Counted from the stretch's first letter, positions 17,694 through 25,676 are shown. The stretch: 38,828 nt of DNA from Streptomyces sp. AA1529 (GCF_000280905.1 NZ_ALAP01000026.1:1-38828), one strand, 5' to 3'. A program made the numbers and translations. The notes: generated by a model not told the origin, from the sequence alone.

Positions 17694-19091
17694 ATGACGG
17701 CGCGATCCGCGAAACCACCCACGCCCCGGCGTGCGCGCAGTCAGCCCGCGCCCGTGCGCCCGTCGCGGCACCCGCGCGCACCGCAGGGCACCTCGGCGCC
17801 GCAGCGGGCCTTCGCGCGGGCCAAGCGCGCCTGGGACCGTCCGCTGACCGCCTACTATCTGATCCTCGGCGGCAGCGTGCTCCTCCTTGTGCTGGGTCTG
17901 GTGATGGTCTTCTCCGCCTCGCAGATCCAGGCCCTCCAGTCCGGACTGCCCTCCACCTACTACTTCCGCAAGCAGGTGGTGGCCGCCGCGATCGGCGCGG
18001 TGCTGCTGCTGGCCGCCTGCCGGATGCCGGTGCGCATGCACCGGGCGCTGGCCTATCCGCTGCTGGCCGGTTCCGTCTTCCTGATGTGCCTGGTGCAGGT
18101 CCCGGGGATAGGGCAGGAGGTGAACGGGAATCAGAACTGGATCCACCTGGGCGGCCCGTTCCAGCTCCAGCCCAGCGAGTTCGCCAAACTGGCCCTGGTC
18201 CTGTGGGGCGCCGACCTGCTCGCGCGCAAGGGCGAGAAGAAGATGCTCACCCAGTGGAAGCATCTGCTGGTGCCGCTGGTCCCGGTCGCCTTCCTGCTGC
18301 TCGCGCTCATCATGCTCGGCGGCGACATGGGTACCGCGCTCATCCTCGCCGCCGTGCTGTTCGGGCTGCTGTGGCTGGCCGGCGCACCCACCCGGCTGTT
18401 CACCGGAGTGCTCGCGGTGGCGCTCACCGCCGCCGTGCTCCTGGTCACCTCCAACGCGAACCGGATGTCCCGGCTCGCCTGCATCGGCGCCACCGATCCC
18501 GGCCCCGACGACCGGTGCTGGCAGGCCGTGCACGGCATCTACGCACTGGCGTCCGGCGGCTGGTTCGGTTCCGGACTCGGCGCGAGTGTGGAAAAATGGG
18601 GTCAACTGCCCGAACCCCATACCGACTTCATCTTCGCCGTGACCGGGGAGGAACTCGGACTGGCGGGGACGCTGTCGGTGCTCGCCCTCTTCGCGGCTCT
18701 AGGCTATGCGGGTATCCGCGTGGCCGGACGCACGGAGGAACCCTTCGTCAGGTATGCCGCGGGAGGCGTGACGACGTGGATCATCGCCCAGGCGGTGATC
18801 AACGTGGGCGCGGTGCTCGGTCTGCTGCCGATCGCCGGTGTCCCCCTCCCGTTGTTCTCCTACGGTGGGTCCGCTCTGCTGCCGGCGATGTTCGCGGTCG
18901 GACTGCTGATCGCCTTCGCGCGCAGCGATCCGGCGGCGCGCGCTGCCCTGGCCGTGCGGCAGCCCCTCCTGTGGCAGCGCACGTCCCGGGGAGGGCTGGC
19001 AGGGGCGCTGCGATCGGGGAGCGCTCCCGGCCGGAAGAGAGAGAAGACGATGAGACGGCGCGCCGGAAGGCCGCCGTCCGGAGAGCGGTGA
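17694..19091 (+). CDS. ftsW: lipid II polymerase FtsW (SEDS family)
   Basis: Septal peptidoglycan glycosyltransferase partner of FtsI. The 465-residue protein has a basic 45-residue N-terminus, about ten membrane helices and a basic C-terminal tail of about 50 residues. SEDS signatures are MVFSASQI in helix 1, NWIHLGGPFQLQPSEFAKLAL, GGDMGTA, HTDFIFAVTGEELG and GVPLPLFSYGGSALL. ATG 17694 has GGAGGGG upstream at about 17682. It follows murD and precedes murG by six bases, the standard order. The C-terminal basic tail is not typical of E. coli FtsW. Confidence 0.97.
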   Translation: MTARSAKPPTPRRARSQPAPVRPSRHPRAPQGTSAPQRAFARAKRAWDRPLTAYYLILGGSVLLLVLGLVMVFSASQIQALQSGLPSTYYFRKQVVAAAIGAVLLLAACRMPVRMHRALAYPLLAGSVFLMCLVQVPGIGQEVNGNQNWIHLGGPFQLQPSEFAKLALVLWGADLLARKGEKKMLTQWKHLLVPLVPVAFLLLALIMLGGDMGTALILAAVLFGLLWLAGAPTRLFTGVLAVALTAAVLLVTSNANRMSRLACIGATDPGPDDRCWQAVHGIYALASGGWFGSGLGASVEKWGQLPEPHTDFIFAVTGEELGLAGTLSVLALFAALGYAGIRVAGRTEEPFVRYAAGGVTTWIIAQAVINVGAVLGLLPIAGVPLPLFSYGGSALLPAMFAVGLLIAFARSDPAARAALAVRQPLLWQRTSRGGLAGALRSGSAPGRKREKTMRRRAGRPPSGER

Positions 19092-19097
19092 AACAGC

Positions 19098-20192
19098 GTG
19101 CACGTCGTACTCGCCGGTGGGGGGACCGCCGGCCATATCGAGCCCGCGCTCGCCCTCGCGGACGCCCTGCGCAGGCAGGACCCGACCGTGGGGATCACGG
19201 CGCTCGGTACCGAGCGCGGCCTGGAGACGCGGCTGGTGCCGGAGCGCGGCTACCAACTCGAACTGATCCCGGCCGTCCCGCTGCCGCGCAAACCCACGCC
19301 CGAACTGATCACGGTTCCCGGCCGGCTGCGCGGCACCATCAAGGCCACCGAGCAGATCCTGGAGCGCACGAAGGCCGACTGCGTCGTCGGCTTCGGCGGC
19401 TATGTGGCACTGCCCGGCTATCTGGCCGCCAAGCGCGCCAGGGTGCCCATCGTGGTGCACGAGGCCAACGCCCGGCCGGGACTCGCCAACAAGATCGGCT
19501 CGCGCTACGCGCACGGGGTCGCGGTCTCCACACCGGACAGCAAGCTGCGGGACGCCCGCTACGTCGGGATCCCGCTGCGCCGCTCCGTCGCGACCCTCAA
19601 CCGCGCCGCCGTGCGGCCCGAGGCCCGTGCCGCCTTCGGGCTGGCCCCCAACCTGCCGACGCTGCTGGTCTCCGGCGGCTCGCAGGGCGCGCGCCGGCTC
19701 AACGAGGTCGTCCAGCAGGTCGTTCCGCATCTGCAGCGCGCGGGTATCCAGATCCTGCACGCGGTCGGGCCCAAGAACGAGATCCCCCACGTGGACCACA
19801 TGCCCGGAATGCCGCCCTATGTGCCGGTACCGTATGTGGACCGGATGGACCTCGCGTACGCCGCGGCCGACATGATGCTCTGCCGCGCGGGCGCGATGAC
19901 CGTGGCGGAACTGTCGGCCGTCGGGCTGCCCGCCGCCTACGTCCCGCTGCCGATCGGCAACGGCGAACAGCGGCTCAACGCACAGCCGGTCGTCAAGGCG
20001 GGCGGCGGACTCCTGGTCGACGACGCGGAACTGACGCCGGAGTGGATCCAGGGCAACGTGCTCCCGGTCCTCGCCGACCCGCAGCAGCTCACCGCGATGT
20101 CCCGCGCGGCAGCCGAATTCGGCCGTCCGGACGCCGATGAACTGCTTGTCGGCATGGTGTACGAGGCGATCGCCGCCAACCGCCGGGACTGA
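19098..20192 (+). CDS. murG: UDP-GlcNAc--lipid I GlcNAc transferase MurG
   Basis: Adds GlcNAc to lipid I to make lipid II on the inner face of the membrane. A 364-residue GT-B protein beginning HVVLAGGGTAGHIEPALALA, with the GGGTAGH loop at residues 7-13, GFGGYVALPGYLAA, HEANARPGLANK, LVSGGSQGARRLNE and CRAGAMTVAELSAVGLP. The GTG start lies six bases after the ftsW stop; the ribosome site is weak (GGTGAAA overlapping the ftsW end), consistent with coupling. Confidence 0.97.
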   Translation: MHVVLAGGGTAGHIEPALALADALRRQDPTVGITALGTERGLETRLVPERGYQLELIPAVPLPRKPTPELITVPGRLRGTIKATEQILERTKADCVVGFGGYVALPGYLAAKRARVPIVVHEANARPGLANKIGSRYAHGVAVSTPDSKLRDARYVGIPLRRSVATLNRAAVRPEARAAFGLAPNLPTLLVSGGSQGARRLNEVVQQVVPHLQRAGIQILHAVGPKNEIPHVDHMPGMPPYVPVPYVDRMDLAYAAADMMLCRAGAMTVAELSAVGLPAAYVPLPIGNGEQRLNAQPVVKAGGGLLVDDAELTPEWIQGNVLPVLADPQQLTAMSRAAAEFGRPDADELLVGMVYEAIAANRRD

Positions 20193-20249
20193 CCCGGCGC
20201 GGCGCGGAACCGGCGCCTCGCCGAGCACGCAGAGAGCAGGGTGGTCCTC

Positions 20250-21173
20250 GTGGTGAAAGCAGCCCGAGCTGCCGGGGCCGGCAAGGCAACCGGAGCGGCC
20301 GGAAGACCGGGCGGCGGCCGGACGTCCGGCGGCGCCGACGCCGCGCCGCCGCGCCGCCGGACCGCCTACCGGAGCCGCACCGTCGACGCCGCGGCCGGCG
20401 CCGATCCGGACTCCGGTTCCGGCGGCGGCCCCGAGGAAGGGGCGCGCCCCGGCCGGTTCGGGCCGCGCCTGCGCCGGCGGCGCGCCCTCGCCCTGCTGCT
20501 GCTCCTCGCCGTACCGCTGGGCGGTTTCGGCACCTGGGTGCTCTACGGCTCGCCGTGGCTGCGGCTGCGGAACGTCTCGGTGACCGGCACCCGGGTGCTG
20601 AGCGAGGCCGACGTCAGCCGCGCCGCCGCGGCTCCGGAAGGCGCGCCGCTCATCACCGTCGACCAGGCGGCGCTCCAGGACCGGGTGCGCCGGAAGCTCC
20701 CGAGAGTCCGCGAAGTGGTGGCCGAGCGTTCCTGGCCGCACGGTCTGACGCTCACCGTCACCGAGCGGCGCCCGGCGCTGGTGATGGAGAAAGCGGGCGA
20801 CTATGTGGAAGTCGATTCCGAAGGCGTGCGATTCGCCACAGCAGGCAAGCCGCCGAAAGGCGTTCCGCTTCTGGTCCTCGCACCGCGGCGGGCGGCGGAC
20901 GAGCGGTACTTCTCGTCCGGGCGGCTGCGCCGGGAAGCGGCCCGGGCCACCGCCGCACTTCCGGAATCCGTCCGCCGCGCCACCCGTACCGTCCGGGTCC
21001 GCTCCTTCGACGACATCACCCTGGAACTGACGGGGGAGCGCACAGTCCGGTGGGGAAGTGCCGAACGCGGCCGGGCGAAGGCCGCGGCGCTGACGGCGCT
21101 GATGAAAGCGGCCGAGGACGCCACCCACTTCGATGTCACGGCCCCCAGTGCCCCGGCCGCGTCGGACAGTTAG
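20250..21173 (+). CDS. ftsQ: cell division protein FtsQ/DivIB
   Basis: About 307 residues: a long Gly/Ala/Arg-rich cytoplasmic N-terminus, one membrane helix (about 84-103, ALALLLLLAVPLGGFGTWVL), then a POTRA domain starting at LRLRNVSVTGTRVLSEADV and a FtsQ-type beta domain (LTLTVTERRPALV). GTG triplets at 20241, 20250 and 20253 are all in frame; I prefer 20250 because AGG/GGGTGG at 20238-20244 would be too close to the first. FtsQ links FtsL-DivIC to the rest of the divisome. It is followed by an unusually long 580-base interval before ftsZ. Confidence 0.93.
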   Translation: MVKAARAAGAGKATGAAGRPGGGRTSGGADAAPPRRRTAYRSRTVDAAAGADPDSGSGGGPEEGARPGRFGPRLRRRRALALLLLLAVPLGGFGTWVLYGSPWLRLRNVSVTGTRVLSEADVSRAAAAPEGAPLITVDQAALQDRVRRKLPRVREVVAERSWPHGLTLTVTERRPALVMEKAGDYVEVDSEGVRFATAGKPPKGVPLLVLAPRRAADERYFSSGRLRREAARATAALPESVRRATRTVRVRSFDDITLELTGERTVRWGSAERGRAKAAALTALMKAAEDATHFDVTAPSAPAASDS

Positions 21174-21242
21174 CCGCACTCCGCGCAAACCGCCGTACCC
21201 CCAGCCGGGTTCGGCGAACGGCTGGAGTCCGCCGTTCCCTGG

Positions 21243-21515
21243 CCGTGTCAGTTGACCCGGGCTGCCCCGCATGATCAGGCTGATGTTCTCGCCGGGAGCG
21301 GTCCGTCCCCATGGGCGGTTCTCGCTGCCGGCGGGCACCTCGGACGGCCGCTGCCCGGCCCGCCCGCGCAGGTACCTCGTTCCGCCGGGGCCAAACCCCC
21401 GGTCTCCGGCCGCGATCGGCACCGGGAGCGGGGTGTCCCGTGCCCCCGGACGGGCCGTGGTCGCGGATCGGTGCGGGCGCCGGGGCCACCGTCGGTCGGG
21501 ACCGTGTCAGTTGAC
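21243..21515 (+). repeat. 14-base direct repeat bracketing a 245-base segment between ftsQ and ftsZ
   Basis: CCGTGTCAGTTGAC occurs at 21243-21256 and again, exactly, at 21502-21515. Each copy contains GTCA-GT-TGAC (a short inverted repeat), GTGTC and a TTGAC -35-like core, but neither has a convincing -10 at the proper distance. The 245 bases between (21257-21501) carry no supported gene and no terminal inverted repeats. Confidence 0.6.
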
Positions 21516-21567
21516 GCGTATCGCCGCTGGTGAGCACCCTGGATGGCTACTGCTCGGTCTGATCACA

Positions 21568-21573
21568 TAGGGT
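21568..21573 (+). promoter_or_regulatory. -10-like element upstream of the ftsZ leader ORF
   Basis: TAGGGT (TAnnnT) sits in the AT-richer stretch CATAGGGTGAAAAG. A transcript starting near 21580 would include the GGGAGG site and small ORF at 21598-21690. There is no clear -35. Confidence 0.3.
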
Positions 21574-21597
21574 GAAAAGAAAAACGGGAGGTTCGGC

Positions 21598-21612
21598 GTG
21601 TTCGTTGAACAC
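21598..21612 (+). promoter_or_regulatory. palindrome over the -35 of an ftsZ promoter
   Basis: GTGTTC (21598-21603) and GAACAC (21607-21612) are perfect inverted arms separated by GTT. The -35 hexamer TTGAAC (21605-21610) lies inside it, the position of a repressor operator. No regulator with this exact site comes to mind. Confidence 0.45.
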
Positions 21613-21634
21613 CCAGCACTTGTCGACTTAGTGT
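21605..21634 (+). promoter_or_regulatory. putative ftsZ promoter with a WhiA-type GACAC box on the -10
   Basis: TTGAAC (21605-21610), an 18-base spacer and TAGTGT (21629-21634) give a promoter with expected start near 21641, about 113 bases before ftsZ. The -10 overlaps GTGTC (21631-21635), the reverse complement of GACAC, the motif known for the sporulation regulators WhiA/WhiB, which activate ftsZ in Streptomyces. Several ftsZ promoters are known in S. coelicolor; which one this corresponds to I cannot say. Confidence 0.5.
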
Positions 21635-21669
21635 CCGTTGCGAAGAGTCCGAGTAAGACAGGCACTGGT

Positions 21670-21712
21670 AACCCTAAACTTCGCACTTAGGGTTCGGGTC
21701 GGCGTTCGAACC
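21670..21712 (+). promoter_or_regulatory. two overlapping inverted repeats in the ftsZ leader
   Basis: AACCCTAA (21670-21677) and TTAGGGTT (21687-21694) are perfect 8-base arms with a 9-base loop. GGTTCG (21691-21696) can alternatively pair with CGAACC (21707-21712). The two stems share 21691-21694 and cannot form together. A -10-like TAAACT (21675-21680) lies within the first, and an 8-base palindrome GTTCGAAC is at 21704-21711. Confidence 0.5.
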
Positions 21713-21753
21713 GCCCCACAGGGATACGTAACTCGAGGCGAGAGGCCTTCGAC

Positions 21754-22992
21754 GTGGCAGCACCGCAGAACTACCTCGCAGTCATCAAGGTCGTCGGTAT
21801 CGGCGGCGGTGGCGTGAACGCCATCAACCGGATGATCGAGGTCGGTCTCAAGGGCGTCGAGTTCATCGCGATCAACACTGACGCGCAAGCCCTGTTGATG
21901 AGCGACGCCGACGTCAAGCTCGATGTGGGCCGCGAGCTGACTCGCGGCCTCGGCGCCGGCGCCAACCCGGACGTCGGCCGCAAGGCGGCTGAGGACCACC
22001 GCGAGGAGATCGAGGAGGTCCTCAAGGGGGCCGACATGGTCTTCGTGACGGCCGGCGAGGGGGGTGGCACCGGCACCGGCGGCGCGCCCGTCGTGGCGAA
22101 CATCGCCCGCTCGCTCGGCGCCCTCACCATCGGTGTCGTCACCCGGCCCTTCACCTTCGAGGGCCGCCGCCGGGCCAATCAGGCCGAGGACGGCATCGCG
22201 GGACTGCGCGACGAGGTCGACACGCTGATCGTCATTCCCAACGACCGGCTGCTGTCCATCTCGGACCGCCAGGTCAGCGTGCTGGACGCCTTCAAGTCGG
22301 CGGACCAGGTGCTGCTCTCGGGCGTGCAGGGCATCACCGACCTCATCACCACCCCCGGTCTGATCAACCTCGACTTCGCGGACGTCAAGTCGGTGATGTC
22401 CGAGGCGGGATCGGCCCTGATGGGGATCGGCTCGGCCCGCGGCGACGACCGCGCGGTCGCCGCCGCCGAGATGGCCATCTCCTCGCCGCTCCTGGAGGCG
22501 TCCATCGACGGGGCGCGCGGCGTCCTGCTCTCCATCTCCGGCGGTTCGGATCTCGGTCTGTTCGAGATCAACGAGGCCGCCCAGCTGGTGAGCGAGGCCG
22601 CCCACCCCGAGGCGAACATCATCTTCGGCGCCGTCATCGACGACGCGCTCGGCGACGAGGTGCGGGTCACCGTCATCGCGGCCGGGTTCGACGGAGGTCA
22701 GCCGCCCGCCAGGAAGGGCGAGAAGGCGCTCGGCCAGTCGTCCGCGGCGGCCTCCTCGGCCCCCGCCTACCAGGACGAGCCGGCCCCCGCCGCCGACCCG
22801 GAGCCCGAGCGCCCCTCGTTCGGCGGCCTGGGCGCCGTCGCCCCGCCGCGCGAGGAGGAGGCCCCGCCGCGCCCGGAGCCCGCTCCGGTGAGCGAGGTCC
22901 CGCCGCCGTCCGCGACCCCGCAGGTACCGCCGGCCCGCCCCTACCACGACAGTCAGGCCGAAGAGCTGGATGTGCCGGACTTCCTGAAGTGA
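21754..22992 (+). CDS. ftsZ: cell division protein FtsZ
   Basis: Tubulin-like GTPase that forms the Z-ring and, in Streptomyces, ladders of sporulation septa. A 412-residue protein with [15 protein letters not shown] (13-27), the tubulin signature GGGTGTGG (103-110), [10 protein letters not shown], and the T7 catalytic loop [11 protein letters not shown] (205-215). A Pro/Glu/Ala-rich linker (about 310-400) leads to the conserved C-terminal peptide [10 protein letters not shown], which binds SepF and other partners. GTG 21754 is preceded by GAGGCGAGAGG. The stop overlaps a GTG that opens the frame of the next gene (GTGA). Confidence 0.98.
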   Translation: MAAPQNYLAVIKVVGIGGGGVNAINRMIEVGLKGVEFIAINTDAQALLMSDADVKLDVGRELTRGLGAGANPDVGRKAAEDHREEIEEVLKGADMVFVTAGEGGGTGTGGAPVVANIARSLGALTIGVVTRPFTFEGRRRANQAEDGIAGLRDEVDTLIVIPNDRLLSISDRQVSVLDAFKSADQVLLSGVQGITDLITTPGLINLDFADVKSVMSEAGSALMGIGSARGDDRAVAAAEMAISSPLLEASIDGARGVLLSISGGSDLGLFEINEAAQLVSEAAHPEANIIFGAVIDDALGDEVRVTVIAAGFDGGQPPARKGEKALGQSSAAASSAPAYQDEPAPAADPEPERPSFGGLGAVAPPREEEAPPRPEPAPVSEVPPPSATPQVPPARPYHDSQAEELDVPDFLK

Positions 22993-23054
22993 TAGCGGAA
23001 CAAGAGACGGTCAGCGGCGCGCATTTCGCCTTCACCGACAGGTGGGCGGGGTGA
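22989..23054 (+). pseudogene. pgeF: out-of-frame N-terminal part of pgeF
   Basis: GTG 22989 overlaps the ftsZ stop (GTGA) and reads [21 protein letters not shown] before an in-frame TGA at 23052-23054. FAFTDRWGGVSAAPY is how I recall this family continuing: the second half (GGVSAAPY) is present but in the next frame. Adding one G to the GGGG run just before the TGA would join both parts into one protein of about 243 residues. Either a real frameshift, a homopolymer sequencing error, or programmed -1 slippage on G-GGG. Confidence 0.6.
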
Positions 23055-23719
23055 GCGCCGCTCCGTATGAGGAGCTCAATCTCGGCGGCGCGGTCGGTGA
23101 CGATCCCGAGGCGGTGCGCGCCAACAGGGAGCGGGTCGCGCAGGCGCTCGGGCTGTCCCCCGAGGCGGTGGTCTGGATGCACCAGGTGCACGGGCGCGAC
23201 GTCGCTGTCGTCGATCGCCCCTTCGGAACCGAGGCGCCGCCCGTCGACGGCGTGGTGACGGCGCGTCGGGGGCTCGCGCTCGCCGTGCTCACCGCCGACT
23301 GCACTCCGGTGCTGCTGGCCGACCCCGTCGCCGGGGTCGTCGGCGCCGCGCACGCGGGGCGGCCGGGCGTGCAGGCCGGAGTGGTCGGCGCGACGGTCGA
23401 GGCGATGACCGGGCTCGGCGCCGTCCCGGAGCGCATCGTCGCGCGTACCGGGCCCGCGGTCTGCGGCGGCTGCTACGAGGTTCCCGAGCGGATGCGCGCC
23501 GACGTGGCGGCTGCCGTCCCCGAGGCGTACGCGACGACCCGGGCGGGGACCCCCGCCGTCGACATGGCCGCCGGGGTGCGGGCGCAGCTCACCCGTGCGG
23601 GGGTCGTCGACCGCGGTCACTCCTCCGTGTGCACTCTGGAGTCCGCTGATCATTTCTCCTACCGCCGGGACCGGACCACGGGAAGGCTTGCGGGGTATGT
23701 CTGGATCGAGGCGGACTGA
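23042..23719 (+). CDS. pgeF: peptidoglycan editing factor PgeF / YlmD (polyphenol-oxidase-like, LACC1 family)
   Basis: The open part is 225 residues from an internal GTG at 23042, but this start has no ribosome site and lacks the conserved N-terminal segment found out of frame at 22989-23051. The metal or active-site residues of the family are intact: His in MHQVHG, Cys in LTADCTPVLL, His in GAAHAGRPG, then CGGCYEVP. In E. coli the homologue YfiH/PgeF keeps wrongly built cytoplasmic muropeptides out of the wall; LACC1 relatives act on purine nucleosides. The next gene starts four bases after its stop. The body of the protein seems functional, so the disruption is limited to the first 20 codons. 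Confidence 0.85.
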   Translation: MGGVSAAPYEELNLGGAVGDDPEAVRANRERVAQALGLSPEAVVWMHQVHGRDVAVVDRPFGTEAPPVDGVVTARRGLALAVLTADCTPVLLADPVAGVVGAAHAGRPGVQAGVVGATVEAMTGLGAVPERIVARTGPAVCGGCYEVPERMRADVAAAVPEAYATTRAGTPAVDMAAGVRAQLTRAGVVDRGHSSVCTLESADHFSYRRDRTTGRLAGYVWIEAD

Positions 23720-23722
23720 GAG

Positions 23723-24538
23723 ATGACAGGTGATATGCCCTATGAGTACCCCGAGTCGGACCTGCCGGCGGAGTCCGGGGACGGGCGGTCCGCGGGCTCC
23801 GCGGAGCCGACGTCCGCCGAGGCGGCGCGCAAGGCGGAGCTGGCCGCCGGTCTCGCCCGGGTGGAGGAGCGCATCGAGGGCGCCTGCCGCGTGGCGGGGC
23901 GCCGGCGCGACGAGGTCACGCTCATCGTCGTGACCAAGACCTATCCCGCCTCCGATGTCCGGCTGCTGGCCGAGCTGGGGGTGCGGGACGTGGCGGAGAA
24001 CCGCGACCAGGAGGCGGCGCCGAAGGCGGCCGCCTGTGCGGGCGCGGGGCTCGACTGGCACTTCGTCGGGCAGCTGCAGACCAACAAGGCCCGGTCGGTT
24101 GCCGGTTATGCGCAGCATGTGCACTCCGTGGACCGGGTGCGGCTGGCGACCGCCCTCTCGGCCGCCGCCGTCCGCGCGGAGCGGGAGATCGGATGTCTGG
24201 TCCAGGTCGCTCTGGATGCCCCGTCCGGTTCGGTGGGGGAGCGGGGCGGTGTGGCGCCCGACGGTGTGGCGGATCTCGCGGAGGCGGTGGCTGCCGCCCA
24301 AGGGCTGCGGCTCGACGGAGTGATGACCGTCGCACCGCTGGCAGGTCCGCTGGCGGGGCGGCCCCGGGCGGCTTTCGACCGGCTGTGGGAAGTCTCAACC
24401 ACCCTGCGGGTGGCGCATCCTGCTGCGACGATGATGTCGGCGGGAATGAGTTCGGATCTCGAAGAGGCGGTGCTCGCGGGTGCGACACATGTGCGCGTCG
24501 GCAGTGCGGTACTCGGCGAGCGACCTCGGCTCCGGTAA
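23723..24538 (+). CDS. YggS/YlmE family pyridoxal-phosphate homeostasis protein
   Basis: A 271-residue single-domain, alanine-racemase-fold PLP protein. The cofactor lysine is Lys72 (LIVVTKTYPASDV); DVAENRDQEA, WHFVGQLQTNKARSV, VHSVDR and SAGMSSDLEEAV are family signatures. Such proteins buffer PLP and affect amino-acid pools; no enzyme activity is established. The first ATG is at 23723; ATG 23735 with AGGTG just before it is an equally good start. It lies in the usual place between pgeF and sepF. A 150-base gap follows. Confidence 0.9.
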   Translation: MTGDMPYEYPESDLPAESGDGRSAGSAEPTSAEAARKAELAAGLARVEERIEGACRVAGRRRDEVTLIVVTKTYPASDVRLLAELGVRDVAENRDQEAAPKAAACAGAGLDWHFVGQLQTNKARSVAGYAQHVHSVDRVRLATALSAAAVRAEREIGCLVQVALDAPSGSVGERGGVAPDGVADLAEAVAAAQGLRLDGVMTVAPLAGPLAGRPRAAFDRLWEVSTTLRVAHPAATMMSAGMSSDLEEAVLAGATHVRVGSAVLGERPRLR

Positions 24539-24611
24539 CGTCGCGAAGCGAGTGGGGCCACAGCAGAATATATGGTCATTTCCGCCGGAAAAGGCCGGTC
24601 GGAGAGGCTGC

Positions 24612-24666
24612 GTGGATCATCCCAGGGCCACCGGTGACGGGGGCTGCGTCGATGGAGTCGATCCAC
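24612..24666 (+). repeat. inverted repeat in the yggS-sepF gap
   Basis: GTGGATC (24612-24618) and GATCCAC (24660-24666) are perfect 7-base arms with a 41-base loop, ending 22 bases before the sepF ATG. TTTCC-GCC-GGAAA at 24579-24591 is a second short palindrome. No good promoter is visible, though TATGGT (24571-24576) fits TAnnnT. Confidence 0.3.
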
Positions 24667-24688
24667 CACAGAGCGGAGGACGCAGAGA

Positions 24689-25327
24689 ATGGCCGGCGCG
24701 ATGCGCAAGATGGCGGTCTACCTCGGCCTCGTGGAGGACGATGGGTACGACGGCCGGGGATTCGACCCTGACGACGAGTTCGAGCCCGAGCCCGAGCCCG
24801 AACGGGATCATCGGCGGTACGAGTCGGAACAATCACACCATTCGCTCCAAAAGGCCGATCCCGAGGAGCCGGTGAGGGTTGCTCACCCTCCGGCGCAGCG
24901 GGAGCGGGAGCCGGAGCCCCCTCCGGCCGTTGCCGCCGAAAGCGGACGAGCCGGGAGAATTGCTCCCGTGTCATCCATCACACCTGAACGCCAGAATGTC
25001 GAGAAGAGCGCCCCGGTGATCATGCCCAAGGCTGTGTCCGAACGTGAGCCGTACCGGATCACCACGTTGCACCCCCGGACCTACAACGAAGCCCGTACCA
25101 TCGGGGAACACTTCCGTGAGGGCACTCCGGTGATCATGAATCTGACGGAGATGGACGACACCGATGCGAAGCGACTTGTCGACTTTGCGGCTGGTCTGGT
25201 CTTCGGTCTGCACGGCAGTATCGAGCGAGTGACGCAGAAGGTGTTCCTGCTGTCTCCTGCTAACGTCGATGTCACGGCGGAGGACAAGGCCCGCATCGCA
25301 GAGGGCGGGTTCTTCAACCAGAGCTGA
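24689..25327 (+). CDS. sepF: cell division protein SepF
   Basis: A 212-residue FtsZ-membrane tether. The N-terminus [18 protein letters not shown] is the amphipathic membrane-binding helix typical of actinobacterial SepF; an acidic/Pro-rich linker (EPEPEPE, about 30-105) leads to the SepF domain (about 118-205) with [21 protein letters not shown] and [30 protein letters not shown] (24677-24682) precedes the ATG. It sits between yggS and sepG in the division cluster, as in other Streptomyces. Confidence 0.95.
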   Translation: MAGAMRKMAVYLGLVEDDGYDGRGFDPDDEFEPEPEPERDHRRYESEQSHHSLQKADPEEPVRVAHPPAQREREPEPPPAVAAESGRAGRIAPVSSITPERQNVEKSAPVIMPKAVSEREPYRITTLHPRTYNEARTIGEHFREGTPVIMNLTEMDDTDAKRLVDFAAGLVFGLHGSIERVTQKVFLLSPANVDVTAEDKARIAEGGFFNQS

Positions 25328-25391
25328 GACGCAGGGCCCAGGAACAGGCCGCCAAGGCGGCACGAGAGCCCAAGGGGAGAGGGACGCGCAG

Positions 25392-25676
25392 ATGAGAACC
25401 GCACTGGACGTGGTCCAAATCGCGCTGTACTGCTTCCTGCTCGTGCTGATCTTCCGGCTGGTTATGGACTATGTCTTCCAGTTCGCCCGCTCATGGCAAC
25501 CCGGCAAGGCGATGGTGGTCGTTCTCGAGGCGACCTACACTGTCACCGATCCGCCACTCAAGCTTCTGCGGCGGTTCATCCCACCGCTGCGCTTCGGGGG
25601 CGTGGCGCTTGACCTGTCCTTCTTCGTACTCATGATCATCGTCTACATCCTGATCAACGTCGTGGCCAGGCTGTGA
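25392..25676 (+). CDS. sepG: YggT family membrane protein SepG (YlmG)
   Basis: A 94-residue protein with two membrane helices (about 5-25 and 72-92) around a cytoplasmic or loop segment containing TDPPLKLLRRFIPPLRFGGVALDLS, the YggT signature. In Streptomyces venezuelae SepG helps recruit the dynamin DynB and affects sporulation septa and spore nucleoids. The ATG at 25392 follows GGGGAGAGGG; the open frame begins earlier (25269), but inside sepF. It is located between sepF and divIVA. Confidence 0.93.
   Translation: MRTALDVVQIALYCFLLVLIFRLVMDYVFQFARSWQPGKAMVVVLEATYTVTDPPLKLLRRFIPPLRFGGVALDLSFFVLMIIVYILINVVARL

Larger units (their letters stand above)
21598..21690 (+). other. possible 30-codon leader ORF with a TTA codon upstream of ftsZ
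   Basis: GGGAGG (21586-21591), six bases, then GTG 21598 and 29 further codons to TAG 21688-21690. The peptide starts MFVEHPALVDLVSVAKSP and ends KLRT. Codon 11 is TTA (21628-21630), the rare leucine codon that in Streptomyces needs the bldA tRNA. Fourteen of 30 codons end in G or C, far below the flanking genes, so a normal protein gene is unlikely; a regulatory leader or chance are both possible. It overlaps the promoter at 21605-21634, so only transcripts from further upstream could carry it. Confidence 0.3.

Noticed and set aside
18086..20140. 684-codon + strand frame across ftsW and murG
   Set aside because: Out-of-frame reading of two well-recognised genes.
21257..21501. Mobile element (MITE) between the 14-base repeats
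   Set aside because: The ends show no terminal inverted repeats, so only the direct repeat is reported.
21271..21570. 99-codon + strand ORF in the ftsQ-ftsZ interval
   Set aside because: No ribosome site, low-complexity Arg/Pro/Gly composition, no motif; treated as non-coding.
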